64,000 bases of DNA, taken from assembly GCA_003260075.1 (NCBI GenBank), contig QLIY01000053.1:1483-65482 (forward strand). Direction: 5' to 3'. This document shows positions 62,501-64,000 of this stretch, in pieces. Below the pieces are notes generated by a model that did no database searches, was not told where the DNA came from, and saw only the letters and a program-made list of their open reading frames with translations. The stretch comes from Phallusia mammillata. Lineage: Eukaryota; Chordata; Ascidiacea; Phlebobranchia; Ascidiidae. Positions within the stretch are counted from its first letter, which is position 1; the number at the start of each line of letters is the position of its first letter. Made by a program: the position numbers and the translations under genes.

Positions 62501-63333
62501 TACTTGTCAACGTTTTCACTAATTTTGTTGTTGCATTTTGAGATACATTTTTTTGTTCCACAGTCACAAATGTTGCAGTGGTTACGTCCTGTAAAGACCT
62601 CAGCATAAAAAGTCAAAAGAAGCAATTAAAAAACAAGTATTGTAATTAACCATACCAGGCGAAACCAAGCTTCAATCAGATTTCTTGGAAACAGATTGCT
62701 AAAAAAACACAATAGAGTTAAACCGTGAAAACCACATAAAATTATACATCTAGAACATACCACAATTACACTTTATGTTAACTGTACCAACAAAAAGTAG
62801 TATGTAATATAAAATTAAATGTTTAAGAAGTTAACTCCTTGTTTAATTACCGGATCAAGTCCAACACAGTATCAAGTGCAGAATAACCTAAATTCTTCGT
62901 TGTTGTAACGCTGTTTTTTCCAACTGCTTGTGTTGCATTTTGTAAGCCTGGCTTAATCGCCCAAGCCATGGCAATGCCGATAAGAACAGCGCATATTGTG
63001 GTCGAGATATAGTAGATGATTATGTGCAAACCCACTCTTCCATTATTGTTTCTTATTAGTTCAGCAACACCTTATAAGAAATGGAAACAAACCATGCAGT
63101 ACTGATCAATTTGTTACAATGTCATATTAAAAAATGTAGCTACAAATGGTTTAATTTAAGCTCATTAGTTTATTTTCACGTACCTGTGATAATGCTGACA
63201 GATATAAACGGTATCACAAGCATTTTTAAAATTCGAAGTAGAATTTCACCAGGAAAGGCAATTAGCATTTTTGCATTGTCAGACGGGTTGGCATAACGTA
63301 ATGTGATCCCAAACACAATTCCGAGGAATACGC
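59586..63333 (-). CDS. SLC1 gene 5: ERLRG-type amino acid transporter, first exon not found
   Basis: Exons 63333-63184, 63070-62851, 62698-62656, 62588-62480, 61931-61802, 61470-61377, 61137-60998, 60545-60351, 60095-59961, 59709-59586, all in phase; 447 codons including the stop when one base of the missing first exon is counted. Landmarks: [33 protein letters not shown], glycosylation sites [75 protein letters not shown]. It has Gln at the EAAT proton-carrier site, Glu for the substrate-binding Asp, Arg kept, Gly after Arg. No poly-C junction interrupts it, making it the cleanest member of the cluster. Exon 1, expected to be short as in gene 4, is probably right of the window. Predicted Na+-dependent membrane exchanger. 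Confidence 0.85.
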
Positions 63334-64000
63334 CTGCAATTTGAAACAATCATTTTATTAATCCATTGTGTGAAATTACAACGGTTTGCCTTTAGTGTAA
63401 AAAATCTTTTGCGGTTTGCCTTTAGTGTAGAAAAAATAGTTCTGTACCTTTATTTATTTTCTCGTTTTTGGAGGGTTTAACCAACTGCGCCTTTGCACTG
63501 ACTTGTATACATACATGTCAATCATTTTAATTAATTCATTTAAAACAAGCTACTGCTCATTGTCTTTTTTAATAAATATTGTGGTTGCTGTTTCTGTTGC
63601 GACGTCGTTTCACAAGGCTTGGTAAATTTGGTCATGTTTTGGATTAGGTTGGAAGTGTTTAAACCAGCGGTTCTTAAACTTTTGCGGCCTTGCCCCACTT
63701 GACACTATGTATTTAATCTCACGCCCCCCTTAATAAATATTAGCACCGATGATGTTTGTCTTGTTTTTCGGAAACAACATACATCGTAAGTCCACTTTAA
63801 GCTACTGTCAAGTTACTTCAGAACGTTTCAGAACTTCAACACTGAAAAGTTGCGAAAAAGAAGGCTTTTTAATCGTGCGCACAGAGCCACGTTGCCAATA
63901 TTCTTGTAAATTACGCATATATCGCCCAGAAATTGTTGATGCTCTAAAAGTCAAGGTAATCTCTGATGCGAAATTAAGAACAAATAACAAATGTACCCCC
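63334..64000. other. Intron or upstream region of SLC1 gene 5
   Basis: No exon recognised. CGGTTTGCCTTTAGTGTA is repeated at about 63381 and 63413. CAGCGGTTCTTAAACTTTTG at 63665 resembles a hAT-type MITE terminus whose other end was not found in the window. Confidence 0.4.

Overview
This window is nuclear DNA of an animal: multi-exon genes with GT-AG introns, AT-rich introns, abundant small DNA-transposon derivatives, and metazoan gene families. The small genes, compact AT-rich introns and high allelic divergence would fit a marine invertebrate such as an ascidian, but nothing seen here fixes the species.

Layout. (1) About 0.2-9.2 kb, minus strand: most of an URB2-like ribosome-biogenesis gene, running off the left edge. 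(2) 10.0-16.0 kb, plus strand, divergent from URB2: an eight-exon gene for a short protein resembling only the C-terminal half of myosin phosphatase targeting subunits (MYPT/PPP1R12), with a KRRSTG phosphosite and a C-terminal leucine zipper. (3) 16.4-17.1 kb: one hAT-type MITE nested in another. (4) 17.1-29.4 kb: a long stretch with no gene I can support. (5) 29.4-63.3 kb: five SLC1 (glutamate/neutral amino acid transporter) genes with the same intron positions. Gene 1 is on the plus strand; genes 2-5 are head-to-tail on the minus strand. Gene 4 looks inactivated and gene 5 lacks its first exon in the window.

The five transporters should be Na+-driven membrane carriers. Gene 1 keeps the EAAT acidic residue after NMDGT and the DRxRT motif. 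Genes 2-5 all carry glutamine at the first site (as ASCT exchangers do) and glutamate in place of the substrate-binding aspartate (ERxR), while keeping the arginine that marks acidic-substrate transporters. This looks like a locally expanded subfamily with altered ion coupling.

The assembly is visibly flawed. Nearly 40 homopolymer runs of about 8-13 bases, plus four of 41-86, mostly sit at points where the sequence restarts and repeats what came just before. They are G runs on the plus strand left of the N gap (52355-52526) and C runs to its right. The best explanation is contig ends carrying poly-G, as from two-colour sequencing chemistry, joined without trimming or merging of the two haplotypes. 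Many apparent duplications of exons and introns here are therefore probably allelic, not biological.
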